In this document: in pieces, positions 21,338 through 33,507 of the stretch | How positions within the stretch are numbered: position 1 is the first letter of the stretch | Layout: each line of letters starts with the position of its first letter | From: Ophiocordyceps camponoti-saundersi (nom. inval.) | Lineage: Eukaryota > Ascomycota > Sordariomycetes > Hypocreales > Ophiocordycipitaceae | Direction: 5' to 3' | Length of the DNA: 64,000 nucleotides | Assembly (NCBI GenBank): GCA_003339415.1 | Contig: PDHQ01000029.1 | Span: forward strand, 124,001-188,000 | Program-made: the position numbers and the translations under genes | Notes under the pieces: generated by a model | What the model was told of the DNA's origin: nothing | Seen by the model: the letters and a program-made list of their open reading frames with translations, nothing else | Database searches by the model: none

Positions 21338-22905
21338 TGAAGCCTTGAGCGGCGACTTGGGATTGCGAGCGTGTTTCTTCTTCGTCGTGTTTTCGGTGTG
21401 TTTAGTGTCTTTTTTTCTTTTCTTTTGATGCCCGTCGTGCGACTCGACGAGACAGGGAAAGGTGAAGGACGAAAATGAAGGTCTGGCGAGGAGAGGGCGA
21501 CGAAGCAAGGCGGAGAGTGGGCGGGATTAGGAGCAGCAGGTATAAGACGAAAAAAGGAAGGAATGGCAGCGCATGCACGTCGGCGGGTTGCTCTTTTCTT
21601 GCCTTCGGATGTTAGGGAGGGCAATTACGATCGGGCAGCAGCTCTTGCTTGAGATATATATTCCCAAACAACTGACTGATCCAGCCGAGGCCAAGCCAAG
21701 GCATGGATCAAGGCCGCGGCTGACCGAGTGACGACAGAAAGAGAGGGCCGGTACCAAGTTGAGAAGGTGAAATTGAATTGAGAGTGAAAGGGGGGGATAG
21801 GAGGCAAAAGACAGCGAGCGGGGGGGCAGAGGGGGTGGGGGGGAAGAGAGAGCAGGGAGAGAGGGAAGGCAAGAGAGGGAGGGAGAAAGATGGAGAGAGA
21901 GAGAGCAGCCGACGCATCTAAGAGGTGACGACCAGCAGCTGAGATGGCAGCTGGACGGCCAGCTTGACTAACAAGACGTAACCAACCCGCCCCTCGGTGT
22001 GGCCGCAGCGTCTCGGGCGGCTGCCAGGGTCATAGTAGACCCAGCGGTGCAGCCGAGGACGGGCGGGATGGATGGAGGGACGGGGTACAAGGCGTGTGTC
22101 TTCAGAGGTTCCTGGTCGTGCAGAACGGCGACGCAGCATCTCTCTCGACTTCTGTCCCTCTCTCCTCCTCTCCACCATCGAGATGGCCGGCGGGAAGCGG
22201 CAGCATGCAATGCGCCCGACCGGGTGGGCCTTCGGCAACGCTCCGCCGCCGTCGTCCCTGGCCGGGGGCTGTCTGTGCCGCCAGGGTACGGTATTGCTGT
22301 CGTGAGCGTTAAATGTGCCAGTGGCCGTCTTGTGTAGGCATGCATGTATGTAGGTAGGTACCTAGGTAGGTAGATATGTGTGTATGTATGTATGTACAAA
22401 GACACTACGATAGGTGCTATATCTCATTCGTGCATGGTTACTTGTAGCAGAAAGACGCATGGATGGACGAGGGGTGACGTGGACAGGGACGGGATGCGAG
22501 AAGCCGAGCCGCCCTCAGCCGTGAGAGGCTCGACGGCGGAGCTGGATGCGCGGTGCATATTTAGCGAGCTGCCCGACGAGAGGCCCTGAAGATGGGGGGA
22601 TCTTTGTGAGAAGAAGAGGGGGGGTTTCAAAGCAGGTTGGGGTGGTTTAAGTCGGAGACAAGATGGGGAGACACAGAGGGCAGAGGCCGACAAATCCATA
22701 GACAAACACAAGACAAGACATCAACGGCTTGCGTCGGCGACGTACGACTTTTGCGCACCTACATGTGCATTTTACATACATACATATATGCGATTGCATA
22801 GGTACCTACCTACAGACCTACCATACATACGGATTCACCAAGCCATGCTTCCCGATACCTGGTTTTCAACTCCATCATATTCCTGTTTCTATTTCCACCT
22901 GTGCT

Positions 22906-22906
<1 letters not shown>

Positions 22907-22966
<60 letters not shown>

Positions 22967-22993
22967 CCCCCCCCCCCGCCCCCNNNNNNNNNN
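22907..22993. repeat. Long poly-C tract running into an assembly gap
   Basis: A 59-base uninterrupted C run (22,907-22,965) continues with only two G interruptions to 22,983, followed by ten Ns (22,984-22,993). A second, almost pure C tract lies at 23,052-23,080. The minus strand is G-rich and could form G-quadruplexes; it probably stopped sequencing or assembly. True tract length is unknown. Confidence 0.9.
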
Positions 22994-24013
22994 CACACCG
23001 CCGCCTCCCCTTCCCGCGCTTTCCCCCCCCCCACATCCCCTCTCTTCTTTTCCCCCCCCTCCCCCCCCCCCCCCCCCCCCTTTACCACTCTTCCATGTAC
23101 CCCCCGCCTCGGCCATTGTCATAACGCATTGCAGCACCGCGACTGGTTGGCCTTTCTCCTCCCTGCCTACCTGCACAGAGTGAGTGAGGTAGGGGACGGG
23201 CGATGAACTGAGGGGGCGTGTCAATACGCCATTCATTCATCGTTTCTGTCCTTCTTTTCCTGCGCGTAGTTCCTACATAGGTACCTGGGTGTGTACAGAC
23301 ATACATACATACCTACCTATATCACGAATCAGAAAATCCAGGCAACAGTATGAATGTTTAGTATCCGTACCTACCTACACCTTCGAGATTCGTAGATCCT
23401 TTCTTCCCCTCTTTCATCTATTCGCATGCTGTCCTCCCACCATAGTCGAGTGCATGGCCCCCTTGTGACAGTAACAAATCCCTCGCTCTAGACCAGAGAT
23501 CTGTCTGCCGGTACTCGCTTCACTGGCTTCACCCCGAGGCAGGACGGAAATCTCATGTGTGCAAACGTGCATACAACATACCTGTACCTACTACCTACCA
23601 GGTACGTCTGAAATGTTGCGCATCATTCACCACCACCATCACCACCAGTTCAACTCGATGAGCAGCCACATTCATGCGTTACGACACCAGGTGCGTGCAT
23701 CCCTCTGCCGGACCTGCTCCCTCAAGCCACGAGAGACGGCGAGTAAAGAGACAACCAGCATCTGATACGGTTGGTCCCGACGGCTGGTGCCCCCTCATCT
23801 CCTTCTACCCCCCCCCCCCCCCCCCCGCCCTCCCCCGGTTCGCATCCCATCACAATCACTTACAAGATACGATTTCTACCCGTTATATCAGAGAAACGAG
23901 GAGCCAAAAGATGGGATCCTACAAACACTGACAGTAAGTACATACATACAGGTAAGCACATAAAACATACATACCTCTACCTACTACGGATTAGGTACCT
24001 ACCTATCCGCACA

Positions 24014-24447
24014 GAGTATTCATATTTGCCACGGCACCTATTCCTATTAGACACGACATTGCCTAAGTTAGCGGTACGTACCTTACTACCGCACCACACC
24101 ACGTGATATAGTACAAGGCCTAGACAGATTAAAATATCACTCGTATACGGTAAGTACCTATCTTCTTACTTACCTACGCGCGCGCGCTTCGCGTTTTTTA
24201 GCTAGAAAAAAAGGCAGAAGTAGATAAGGGTAAGTAAAGAATATATAGGAAGCTTAGATAGGCCTAGAAAGATAAAGGCGGGCAGAGGAAGATAGAAAAG
24301 ATAGATACCTATAGATTACGATTGACTTTAGATTTCCTACAACTTTGTACTAGGCAAAAAAAAAAATCTTTGTAATTAGGTACGTACCGCTAACTTAGGC
24401 AATGTCGTGTCTAATAGGAATAGGTGCCGTGGCAAATATGAATACTC
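24014..24447. mobile_element. MITE with perfect 70-bp inverted repeats and 9-bp target duplication
   Basis: Bases 24,014-24,083 are the exact reverse complement of 24,378-24,447 (70/70), beginning GAGTATTCATATTTGCC. The element is flanked on both sides by the direct repeat ATCCGCACA (24,005-24,013 and 24,448-24,456). The 294-bp interior has no open frame of note, so the element is non-autonomous. Long terminal inverted repeats with a 9-bp target duplication fit Mutator-like (MULE) elements, whose duplications are usually 8-11 bp; the superfamily is inferred. Perfect arms suggest recent mobilisation. The interior contains a (CG)n stretch near 24,178. Confidence 0.9.
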
Positions 24448-26973
24448 ATCCGCACATATGTATGTACTATACGGATAAATTGTGTGTGTAGGTGTAATAC
24501 CGCCCTCGCCCTCCTGTGTAACCACGCCCGGCGCCAACCCGGCAATGCAGCAGCCCGTCCGTCGGCCCGGTCATGATCCTGCCTCGCTAGCATTCTTCAC
24601 TCTCTCACTCCTCCATCCCTGTTATCGGAGGTCTTTCCGCCGAGCACATACATACACACATATATATGTACATACTTTTAAGGAGAAAAGGCTCCTCGGA
24701 CAATGCACCTCCCATAGCACGTATGTACGTATGTGAATACACACATGCCTACCTACCTACCTGCATACATACTATTACATACCTACCTACCTTGTATATA
24801 CATATGTGCGCATGTAGAGCAGGAAAGAGGAGAGAAAAGAAAAGAAAAGACGTCGTACAGGTGGAATACAGGCGGGGGAGAAACGCCGAATCCATGACCC
24901 ATCCGTCCATGCTTCCACAGTCACCACATCACTCGGCCTCGACCAATCAAGCCCTTGACCCCGAAGCCGCCCTCTTGTCCTGTGCCCGACTTTGCCCCTC
25001 CGTCCCGTGGCTCTCTTCTCTTCTCTCCCCCGGCAGGGATCCCCCCCATCGACTGTTATTTATTCGTACATACTTCCCGCCTTACAGTTACTCCAGGCTC
25101 CCTAGTCCATCCATCTTCGCCCGGTCATCGCCGCACTCTATCCGGACGTGGCCGGCTTCCAGCCGCGCTCCGGCCTAAAGAACGACCATCAAAACAGCCG
25201 GACCCCAGATTTTGATGGACATACATTCATAGAATGTACACTCGTAGTCGCTATGCACGTCTAACAAACTTGTACGCCGTCACTCCCTATCACGACACGA
25301 CGCACACACGCAACATGCTACACGCCCGTACCTGGCGTTCATCTCACTCGCCTCTACGTCTTCCATCTACTGGTGTCCTGATCCCTCAATGGCTTCCTCA
25401 CCTCGTCTCCTCTCAGTCTCTCTCAACCATCAGTCCTACATACCTCCGTCTCCACGACCCCTCGCACACCCTCATACATATAGGTACACTCACATGCACA
25501 CTACATACATACATACACATACATGCAAACTTCGTCAGCTCGCCAAAAGGGGCATCCAGTCCGAATCTTCGACGTCGTTGCCCCTTATGGCCGAGCATAT
25601 CCTTTCCAACGTCGTACACGATGTGCGGGTACTCCAGTCTACTGCCCAGAGCCCGTGTCACCACCGTCTTCTGTTTGCCCCTTTGCCCGAGGTGAGCTAA
25701 GAGGCCTTACATACTATACACACACCTTACGTTGAGATGCAATATCATCGCATGTGCGGAGTAGACGTGATGTGAAAAGGCAAGTATATAGGCATATGTC
25801 TACCTGTAAGCATACGTACTACACACCCACCAGCCTCTAGAAATGTACGCACGCTGATAGACGGAAAATACATTCATACATGTTCGCATACGTTCAACCA
25901 TGCAACTATCTAGCTTTGATGATTGGATCGCCGCCAATGTGCATACATACATATCTACATACACACCTATACACCTACACACCACACAAATACTGTAGAA
26001 AAAGAACCCACCAGCCCGATCTCCTGTCCCGGATTCCCGGCCATGAAGCTGCAAAACGCTGACTCTGCCTACTTACTGTAAGATACACGTCACACAGCCC
26101 ACGGCCATGGCTCGGGCCGTCTCCCTCCTTTGGAGAGTGCGAGTCTAATTCCGTTATGCCAGCTGCAGGAACTCAACTCCCGGCCGTCGAGAGCCTCTCC
26201 GGCACCGAGAGTCTCACCCATCATCTCTCCAGTCCCCGTCCCCCAAGCCTGTTATCTCCCGCCCTGCTAGTCCTCGTTACATCGGTCTTTGTGTCATTGC
26301 AAATCATGTCGAGCGCCCAGGCTTGCACTCGCCCCCCGCATCCCCACCACACGCGCAGATATTTGCTGTTGTACGACACTGCTGCAAGCGACATGCGATA
26401 TCCAGGGGTCAGACACAACGAACGATGGGCGTGCGTAGTGGAAGGTAGCCAAGCCACTGGAGCGGGAGCATGGGTAGGCAAGAGGCAGGAAGAGAGAGAT
26501 CGGTGTCTGAGATGAAGGGAACAGGAAACTCTTCTAACATTCAGCGATGGTTCTCGAGAGTATGAGAAATAGATACAGACAGAATGAGGGGTTGGGCATG
26601 CCTTAGCTCTATGCATTTCCTGCTGCCCCTGAACTACCCTTGATCCTGTTTGTGCGCTTCTAGCTAACCCCAAGTTGGTCTCTTTTCCCAACTTACCATC
26701 AGAGGCCAGCCACGTTATCGTCCCTTGCCGCCGTCAGTGCCGCCATCCGTCAATCAACCGAGCCCCCCCCCCCCCCCCCTTTGGACCCCTTTACGTGGAA
26801 GATGGAAAAAAGGAATGAGAGGGAGAGGTTACGCGGCTCAAGACAATGGGAGGCTAAGAAAGACACGATCTGACGGCCCGCGCTCTGTGCAACCATGCCA
26901 GGAACCTTGGCCTGGCTACAACCGTGGAGTGTGATAGCCTCAAGGCTCGTCGTCATCTTGATTGCGGTATCAC

Positions 26974-28580
26974 CTAGGCAGACCACGTCGCCGAACCTCC
27001 CCCCTTGTCCTTTTTCCCTTTCTGATGTTGCTGCTGGTGCGTTGGCTCTCGCAATCGCGTCGCCTTCCTCAGGGCGGCGGCCTGGCTGTCCAGGGACGAT
27101 TCATCCAAAGTCGAGGCGGGGTCCAGCGCACGAAAGCCTTCGCCGTCCTTGAAGATAGCCCCATATAAGTTCGAGACGGACTTGGCAAGGCCTCGCATCG
27201 CCATGATACGCTCCGCGTCGGCGTCAGAGGTAATGATAAGGACTCCCTGTTTCTGATCCAGGGTGCCTTTGATCTTGCCGTCGACGATGAGAAAGCACAT
27301 GATGTCCTGCACCTCGGGCTCCGAGATTCGAAGCTGATCGGCGATCCACGAGAGCTTCATTCGTGTATAGGGTGCAATGAGTCTCATGATACCCTTGGTA
27401 CGCATGTTGCGTGTCACCTCGTCGATGTTCTCAGCAATGAAGGGGTCCGCCAACATATCCTGGTTTTCCTGCAGCACCTTTTCGTAAGCATGGACATCGT
27501 CTCGCTGATACGCGTCTACTAGCTCCGTCATGGCCGAGATGCGCGAATCTGTCCTGTATGGCTTCGTCTCCTGGGAGTCAAAGGGGTTGATGTTGGACCG
27601 CATCAGCATAGTGCTGAGTAGTAGGTACTTGAGCACCTGGATCCGCTGTAGCGAGCCTGCTTCGTCGTAGTTCCGGAAAGACTCGAAAAAGTCGCTCTGC
27701 GCTTCGTTCCAGTTTTCCTCGCTCATGTGCATTTTGCCGCCGCACTCGCGGATAATGCCCATAATGCGGGGATGCGGCACGGCCGACTTGACCTTGAGCG
27801 CTCGCTGATATAGGGCCTTGAGCTGCTTGTTGTTTTTCGTCTCGACGAGCATCTGAATCTCCAGGGCGTAAATCTCGAGCGAGTACGTGCCCTTACTCGG
27901 ATCATCGGACCCATCAGGCCGCTGACAGGCTTTGTGCAGCTCGCGGAGTTTCCTCGCCACGGCGCCATATTCCTTGCGGTCGAGAAGAAGCTTGGCGAGC
28001 TTGATGTTGGTTTTGAGCCAGAGCCGCTCGTTTTTTGTGCTCTGGAAGCTTTGAAGGGTAAGCGAATAGAATTTCTCCATACTTTGCACGGCCTCAGGCC
28101 GGTCAGCGCCTTTCTCTATAAAGTCGAGCATATTGTTGATGGATTTTTCTGAATAATTTCGCGTGACGGCCGCCTTGACGTATGTGAGGAGCTCGGCGAA
28201 ATGGTCGGCGGCCTGAGCAGAATCAGCGACAGATCCGCGTTTGCACCCGACGCGAGATGCTGACCTTGTCGTACTGTCCCATCTTGAACTCAAGCTTGAT
28301 AGCCTGCTTCAGGCCCTTGAATCCCCACTCGCCTTTGTCTTGCTCCAGCGGAGGAATACCCAGAAACTCAGCGACGGCATCGTGCCGGTCGGTCAGCTTC
28401 AGCTGTTTGGCGTTATAGTACTTGTTCTCGATATCGACGTCACCGGAATCCTCGTCGTCGTCCTCTTCATACTCAAAGTCGTATCTGGTCGATGGTGAGC
28501 GCTGTCCGTTTTCAAGCGGCTAGTGCGCCGACTTACTGTTCTTCATCAGATTGCTGCATGAAGTCCCCGTCGTCTGACAT
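26974..28580 (-). CDS. csnB: COP9 signalosome subunit 2 (CSN2), three exons
   Basis: Exons are 28580-28537, 28484-28265 and 28212-26974 (two 52-bp introns, GTAAGT and GTCAGC donors, CAG acceptors), giving 500 residues, the usual length for CSN2. It opens with an acidic segment (MSDDGDFMQQSDEEQYDFE), then the helical-repeat region containing RNYSEKSINNMLDFIE, a hallmark of CSN2, and ends with a PCI/winged-helix domain (TRMKLSWIADQLRISEPEVQ) and a basic Gln/Lys tail. CSN2 is a scaffold subunit of the COP9 signalosome, which removes Nedd8 from cullins in the nucleus and cytosol; in Aspergillus and Neurospora it controls development and clock functions. The main alternative, the proteasome lid paralog Rpn6, lacks the acidic N-terminus seen here. 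Neighbours are unrelated. Confidence 0.95.
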
Positions 28581-30997
28581 AGTCTCTAGAGGCAGAATTC
28601 TGCGAGTGACAGGTTCGAGAGCGACGATACTGTAACTGGCGGTAGTCCTGAATGATGATAACTCGCGATGGTGAAGTCATTATTATGAATCTGCATGCAT
28701 CGTAGCTGCTTCCTTAGCTTGATCGTTATCGATATGTAAGCGCAGCGCATTAAGATTGATCCGCTTGCTCCACAGTGCAGGTATCTGGGTACTACAGATA
28801 AACAGAATACCTAGGTAGACAGACGCATCGGCCGAAGAGAGTCAATTTAGCAGGCCTCCAAAAAGGAGTAGAAAAGGGGGTGTAAAGGATGATGTCCACG
28901 ATAAGTCTGTCAGGCTCGTCGGCGCCTGCCTCCACAAGCCGCCACCAACTACCCAGATACCTAGGTACCACCTAGGCGTCTCCTCGTTCATCCGATCACG
29001 ACCCCGTTTTTACTCAACCTAACCTCAACACCGATCGTAACCGCCTCCGGGAAGGTACATTGACACTCATTTCTAGATGATCCCGAAGCTCCAGACGAAC
29101 TTCGCTGACACTCTTCGTAGGACCTCGACTTGTGAGACGAGTCAAGATCCCGGAATCTATTGGTTATACTTATCAGTTTACAATATGTGGTATGTTGGTG
29201 AGTTGCTCTACGGATGGGTGGGAAGCATCTACTCATCGCCACTCCCCGCCTACCTGCTAACACCAAGGCATCTGTAGAGGCCAGGGACAGAAGAAAGCGG
29301 TTCCTCAGGTAAAAGTTTTGTAGGGTTCGTAGGGTTCGACAGATGCAGAGAGCAGATACGGATATGACACAATTCACTTCCAAGGTAAGTCGCGGTCCGT
29401 CATACATAGAACAAACGCCAATGTCTGATATGATAAAAGACAACATGCGGAATCCATTACATGCTACCCACCTATCTGCCTACCTGTATCCGAACATACG
29501 TCTCCTTACATGCGGAGTACATCCGTACATAATAGGACTCATGAAATATGAATACTCCTCATTAATTCAATATAGTGTATTCGTATCCGGATCCATGCTC
29601 CCCTATTCCTCATGAACCACTCACGGTGCCGACCTAATGCTATTGAATTCCATGTCACGCGTCTCTGACCACACCTTTCTACCTACCTATCTTGGTAAAT
29701 ACCTAGTAGATCAACAGCAGAAGTGTGCGGGCCGAAATTCGTCGGGCCTTCGAGTCGTGATGCATCCACAGGGCCGTGTAACGGACAATGAGAAGCCCCT
29801 TGGCCAATCAAGTAGCTCTCAGATGTAAGCGCATGCACTGACACGAGATACAGCAGCGGCATCAAGTTCATGACGGTGAAAAGCTGAAGGCCCACGGGGA
29901 GTGGCTGGCAGGAGGTGTATTCGAACATACTAGCTAACAGGGAGGTAATTTTGAACACATACATTAAGTGGGTGGTAGGTGAACGGAGTAGTGCCTATGG
30001 ATGTATGTGAGTAAAAGGCAGCCATGACGGACCAACCGGGACCATGACTGTCAACTCTTGGTGCGACAGCCGGCTTCCTCGAATCTCTTGAAGCCGGGAC
30101 TGCGCTAGCGATGCCATGAACTTGATGGTCAGCTTGACATAGTACTCCATGAAGAGCACAGCCGATGATTGAACCAAACCAAAGTCCGGCATCGAGGAAC
30201 CCCCCCACCCCGACGAGATTACGCCCCTTCGACCAACCACTATAGACGGTCATCTACTGCTAGGGCTGGCGAGCCCGGGGCGTGGCAATAGAGAAGGGAA
30301 CGCGGCGTAAGCGTAAGCAGCGCCCGCGTTTATGCCTCACATGGGTCTCCCGTCTTCGATCGATACCTCACATTCGTGAGTAAAGAGATCTCAACCTGGC
30401 TCCAATCGTCGTGGCCGCCCGGCGATTGCTGCATGCATTCTAGCCGTCGTGTCACCTCTCCATGCTTTGTGTCATGCACCTTGACGCTGGCAGGCCGGTG
30501 ATACGGGGGGCAGTCGGAAGAGTGAGGTGGCTCGTGATCGGACAGCACATGGCCAATTTATTTGATATCTCGCGACATTGGTTCTCGGTCTCCGTCTGGC
30601 CCATCTCTGTCAACTGTGGTAGGACGGCGTCAGGAAATGGCATGGCGTACGGTAATCCGTACATACATGCATTATACATACATGGACGGCAGACTAGGGT
30701 GGCTCATGCAATACTGAAACAGCGCGATGTGCCTTTGTGCCTAATAAATTCCGCGAAATTATGATTACATGTTTAAGACCTCCTATTAACGATAGGTCAC
30801 TGGCCAGCACTTGGCCAGCCACTCGGCCCGGTCAAAGCATGAATTACTATCATCTTCGTGGAACCCTTGAGGACGCTGAGGGTGGGTGACACAAGACTTC
30901 GGTTAGCCTACCAAAAAATGGAAGTTCTGCTCAGTTTCAGGAGTATGCAGTCAAGGTGAAGAAGGTCGTAGGGAATCCCCTTCTTATACCAGCCTTC
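28581..30997. other. 2.4-kb intergenic region; no confident gene
   Basis: It includes the CSN2 promoter and the 3' side of the DUF3632 gene. Several open frames of 60-150 codons occur on both strands, but none has a consistent domain, signal peptide or splice support. A minus-strand frame around 29,995-30,240 was weighed as a decayed gene and not accepted. Confidence 0.45.
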
Positions 30998-32008
30998 TCA
31001 ATTCTCCGCCCAAGCTGGGTCGATACGAATGCTACCAGCCGCCATGCAGACAGCATAGTTCAAAGACGCGACCTCCTTATCCAAAGCTTTGAGTACCTTC
31101 TCCAGATATTTTCTCTCCCCGGGGATATCAATGCCCAGAGCAAGCCCAGTGTCAACCATGAGTTCAAAGCACTTTCTTGCCAGACCTGCCACACCAGCGC
31201 CACCGCCAAGATATAGCTCCCCAAATCGCCGCCTCCAGAACAGCCACCTCTGGATATTGAAGCCCGACTGCTCGATGCCTGCGCGGACAGCTAAGGAACC
31301 AAGTTGACCGTCGCGCTTCTCATGGGCCGGAGGCTGGTGATTTGCGGCGCACATTTTGGCGAGCCTCAGGTGGGCGTGGCTCAAGAACTCGAAGCAAGCC
31401 GGGAGCAGCCGCGCCTCATCGGGGTCTTCCGTCTCAAGTGTGTCTCTGAAAAGCCAGAGGGCGAACCCAGACAGAGCTTCGGGCAAAACGCCGACGGCGC
31501 AAAGCTTGGCCGTCAGAGCAGCGAGCCTAGCCCATCTCAAGGCGTTTGGGCTATCCCGCCCTGAGTCAGGAAGGCTGGCCTGCTCCTCCAAAGCGAAAAT
31601 GGTCGTATCGGCGGTCCAAGACTGGCAGAGCTCGTCGAAGAGGTAGGGGAGATCTGACCAAAGCTGTTGACCATCGGGCATCACCGCGGGCTGTTGGCGA
31701 CCATCATTCGCGATTCGGACAAGCGGTCCAAGTTCTCGAATCTCGAGAATGAGGGTCACGAGCCGATCAATTTCTGGGCTATCTGGCGGCAGGATGCATG
31801 CGGTGTGGATAAGTTCGTCCCAGACATCGCGTACACTCTCTTCAAAATGGTCCTCACCGTCGAAGAACTCTTGACTGATGCGAAGCAGGTCCTGACGGAG
31901 GTTCTTGCGGACTGACGACGCCTTGACCGGGTCGCGCTCGAAATCTTCGCGCTTCTCCTGGCGGGTTAGGTTTCGCACCGCACATGAATCATCAGCGCAT
32001 GCGGCCAT
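30998..32008 (-). CDS. DUF3632 family protein
   Basis: A single exon of 336 residues. The ATG at 32008 (MAACADDSCAV) is chosen, since the longer frame begins on TTG at 32044. It is an alpha-helical protein matching the fungal DUF3632 type: a 'DDHFEESVRDVWDELIHTA' style block (here EDHFEESVRDVWDELIHTA), hydrophobic Trp-rich helices (LWSDLPYLF, WARLAALTAKL), and a C-terminal helix ending near WAEN. Members are common, often multi-copy and uncharacterised in Pezizomycotina. No signal peptide or membrane segment is seen. No pathway is suggested by the neighbours. Confidence 0.8.
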   Translation of the reverse strand: MAACADDSCAVRNLTRQEKREDFERDPVKASSVRKNLRQDLLRISQEFFDGEDHFEESVRDVWDELIHTACILPPDSPEIDRLVTLILEIRELGPLVRIANDGRQQPAVMPDGQQLWSDLPYLFDELCQSWTADTTIFALEEQASLPDSGRDSPNALRWARLAALTAKLCAVGVLPEALSGFALWLFRDTLETEDPDEARLLPACFEFLSHAHLRLAKMCAANHQPPAHEKRDGQLGSLAVRAGIEQSGFNIQRWLFWRRRFGELYLGGGAGVAGLARKCFELMVDTGLALGIDIPGERKYLEKVLKALDKEVASLNYAVCMAAGSIRIDPAWAEN

Positions 32009-33507
32009 GATGCGAGTGACTAAAGGCGAGGAAGCTGTACGCAAAAGATTTACTAGCAGAGAGGTAGGAAGAATAGGAGAAAGGATGTTGGAAGGGGAAA
32101 GCAGCTAAGGTCGGAAAGATAGGAAGGGCGTGAAGAGGGATGACGTCTGTGACGGCATATTGATTATACTCTTCATTGATGCTTATTGGTTTAGCTACCT
32201 ATATGAAGTAGTGCTGTAGCCGAGGCGCCGCATGAGCCTTCAACTTCGGAGCTGTACACATTGTCTCGTTCCTAATGCCCCACGCAGCAACGGGCCTGGG
32301 CTACTAGGTCCTGGACATCGCCGTGCAACCCGGCAAGGGCTGGGCTAAGGATAGGGACACTAAGATTGCTCGTATGGATACTGCACCTTTAATCCCTGAG
32401 AGATCCAAACTTCAAGATATTGTGGCGTAACGGATTGTTATTACTTCTTCCTAGATGTGGTTAGGTCCGAGATGGGGCTTAATCAAGCCTACCTACCTGC
32501 ATACATATGTATGTTCACGTAACCTAGCGGTCGGAGGATACACCTGATAAATGACCTTACGATCGGTGCAAGTTTTATAACATCCGAGACGACGTTAACT
32601 CATGTATTCTCAATTACATGACAGCCTCCGAGCTAGAACTCAAGACGTCTAGCTCATAGACGGACCTTAAGCATCCCGAAACCGTTTTGTTTATTCAGGA
32701 GCTTCCTTCACAGTCGATTTGTGTTACTTTGAAGAGCCATAGCGGTAGGTAAGCAGCCTGCCATTTCAACAGCGATATCTCTGTGTAATTTTATCTTCAC
32801 AGAGATCTTCGCTTACACAAACAAGAGAGCGTATTGCATATTCCCATACCAGTGCTACTCCAGGCCAGAATATGTTCAGAGGTCGCAATCTTTGGTCGTA
32901 TGATAAATTTATCAGTACAATGTCAAGCTGACCATCAGGTCCGACCTCAGCCGACCAAAAACCCACTATTGAATTATGTAATCTGGCCGCTATGGGCGCA
33001 GTACTTCACAAAACAAAGGTAGGGACTTTACCTACCTATATATATTAATTCAAGAAAAAATAATTAATTATTCTTTTAAAGTGCTAAGTAGCTACTATCG
33101 TGAGAACTTATATCTAGAACTTTCCTCTATCTAGTATTATTTTATTATCTTTTTATCGGAATTATTATATACGGGTAGGACCTTTGTTTTATAAAGTACT
33201 GCGCCTATATGCAGTGGTTTTAGAGACCTAATCTCAGTATCTTTATGATACTCTCTCATTTAAGAACCTGTGCGGTGGCTCGCGATTGTTTGTGCGTCAG
33301 TAGTACATACATAGGTAGGTATATACCTAGATATAAAGGTACCTACCTAGGTAGGTCTGGATGCTGTGGTTGCACTGGTTGGTGTTTTCTTACGACAATT
33401 CCTTCATGGTCACGTGACTCGCGATCTCGACATGCACTGCTAGCTGCTCGACTTAATTTGACGACGACCGCCGACCACGGCTTGATCAAAGCAGATTTTC
33501 GCCCAGC
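32009..33507. other. Intergenic region containing a MITE
   Basis: Upstream of the DUF3632 gene (leftward) and the uS14m gene (rightward). It holds the 215-bp MITE at 32,993-33,207 and a TACCTAGGTAGG palindrome cluster near 33,310-33,357. No other gene is seen. Confidence 0.55.
32993..33207. mobile_element. MITE with ~28-bp inverted repeats and TA target duplication
   Basis: The left end TGGGCGCAGTACTTCACAAA is matched by the inverted right end TAGGCGCAGTACTTTATAAA, then both continue AACAAAGGT. The three mismatches are all C-to-T or G-to-A type, as expected from RIP or deamination. A TA dinucleotide flanks each side (32,991-32,992 and 33,208-33,209), which fits a Tc1/mariner-type non-autonomous element. 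The interior is AT-rich and non-coding. Confidence 0.8.

Larger units (their letters stand above)
21338..26973. other. 5.6-kb gene-free region with simple repeats, an assembly gap and a MITE
   Basis: This is the promoter side of the deubiquitinase gene and the 3' side of the CSN2 gene. It contains dense TACA, TACC and GTAT microsatellites (22,330-22,395; 22,770-22,830; 23,290-23,320; 24,640-24,800; 25,480-25,530; 25,940-25,985), several C runs (22,907-22,983; 23,052-23,080; 23,810-23,826; 26,763-26,779), ten Ns, and the MITE at 24,014-24,447. Open frames across it are microsatellite or poly-Pro artefacts. Confidence 0.6.

Noticed and set aside
22729..23236. Poly-Pro and poly-Gly open frames
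   Set aside because: They are translations of the C/G homopolymer and cross the run of Ns.
29995..30240. Minus-strand frame with loose resemblance to the end of citrate-synthase-like proteins (SSAVLFMEY and a final VPVGP)
   Set aside because: The match is short and gapped, catalytic residues cannot be located, and another frame is equally open. It could be chance.
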